A stretch of DNA of 64,000 nucleotides. Origin: Chitinophaga cymbidii. GTDB taxonomy: Bacteria > Bacteroidota > Bacteroidia > Chitinophagales > Chitinophagaceae. The notes under the pieces were generated by a model. It was not told the origin of the DNA and ran no database searches. It saw only the letters and a list, made by a program, of their open reading frames with translations. The first letter of the stretch is position 1. Each line of letters starts with the position of its first letter. The DNA lies in contig NZ_BKAU01000001.1 of the NCBI RefSeq assembly GCF_007992715.1, forward strand, positions 62,001 through 126,000, read 5' to 3'. Positions 63,812 through 64,000 of this stretch are shown in pieces. The position numbers were made by a program, and so were the translations under genes.

Positions 63812-64000
63812 CTATTTCAGATCGATATATTCAAATTTGGAAGTATACTCGCTCGTTCTGTCCGCTTCCACATCCGTTTCCTTCGTTACGGTAGACTCCA
63901 GCAAACCGTCCGTGCTGAACGTGTGCGTGTAATCAGAGCGCCAGCGCTCCTGTTCCGTTGGTTTATAGACCGTAACAGAAGAAGCGACGAGATTGGCGCT
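63812..64000 (-). CDS. C-terminal end of an unknown protein (cut by window)
   Basis: An open frame enters from the right edge and ends at TAG 63812-63814, giving 62 residues. The visible part reads NLVASSVTVYKPTEQERWRS, DYTHTFSTDGLLESTVTKET and DVEADRTSEYTSKFEYIDLK. The FSTDGLLESTV pattern recalls beta-strand repeat or DUF4595-like domains of Bacteroidota lipoproteins, but the fragment is too short to name. The codon pattern and the terminator just after it make it a real gene end. Confidence 0.6.
   Translation of the reverse strand, partial: SANLVASSVTVYKPTEQERWRSDYTHTFSTDGLLESTVTKETDVEADRTSEYTSKFEYIDLK

Noticed and set aside
1-64000. tRNA, rRNA, CRISPR arrays, prophage or plasmid genes
   Set aside because: I looked for cloverleaf-like runs, regular direct repeats with spacers and phage or partition genes, and saw none.

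Overview
The window looks like chromosomal DNA of a Bacteroidota bacterium, most likely from the Chitinophaga group. The signs are SusC/SusD and other TonB-dependent receptors with carboxypeptidase-like N-terminal domains, many lipoproteins with a Cys lipobox, secreted RHS/YD-repeat proteins, genes without clear Shine-Dalgarno sites, and promoter boxes of the Bacteroidota form TAnnTTTG. Genus is inference only.

Layout. 0-5.7 kb (minus): an operon for non-phosphorylated L-fucose breakdown (permease, dehydrogenase, lactonase, mutarotase, FAH-family hydrolase, second dehydrogenase) with an unknown lipoprotein inside it. 5.8-7.4 kb: a VanX-type dipeptidase and a DUF1080 lipoprotein. 7.4-17.7 kb: iron/haem uptake (AraC regulator, HmuR/HmuY-like pair with two related lipoproteins, siderophore receptor with PepSY protein). 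17.8-24.9 kb: a SusC/SusD pair with a secreted phosphodiesterase, divergent from a TetR-type regulator. 25-29.7 kb: leuCDBA. 29.9-35.4 kb: a conserved unknown protein, then nrdB-nrdA behind three DnaA-box-like 9-mers, a promoter box and a cobalamin riboswitch. 35.5-42.8 kb: a two-component system, a TlpA-like protein, a TrmH-type methylase, AsmA, SdpI and a phosphodiester glycosidase protein.

42.9-57.3 kb is the accessory part and is visibly richer in A+T. A full-length secreted RHS protein with a lipase-like tip is followed on the same strand by a lipoprotein and two orphan RHS tips. Each orphan starts at the same conserved motif as the full-length protein, carries hydrophobic membrane-active-looking segments, and is followed at once by a small membrane protein. 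This looks like an array of displaced toxin tips with immunity genes. A second RHS protein, several small unknown genes, a DUF6984-like gene, a decayed coding remnant and a patch of short repeats complete the island.

57.4-64 kb: lipA, an outer-membrane protein, OsmC, DUF2851, and a methionine operon (cystathionine synthase/lyase plus homoserine dehydrogenase) behind a clear promoter, a SAM-I riboswitch and a terminator with a visible antiterminator alternative. A truncated gene runs off the right end.

The strongest leads are the RHS tip array with matched immunity types, the stacked DnaA-box plus B12-riboswitch control of a B12-independent ribonucleotide reductase, the SAM attenuator, and the fucose operon with its embedded lipoprotein and absent dehydratase. 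No tRNA, rRNA, CRISPR array or intact insertion sequence was seen.
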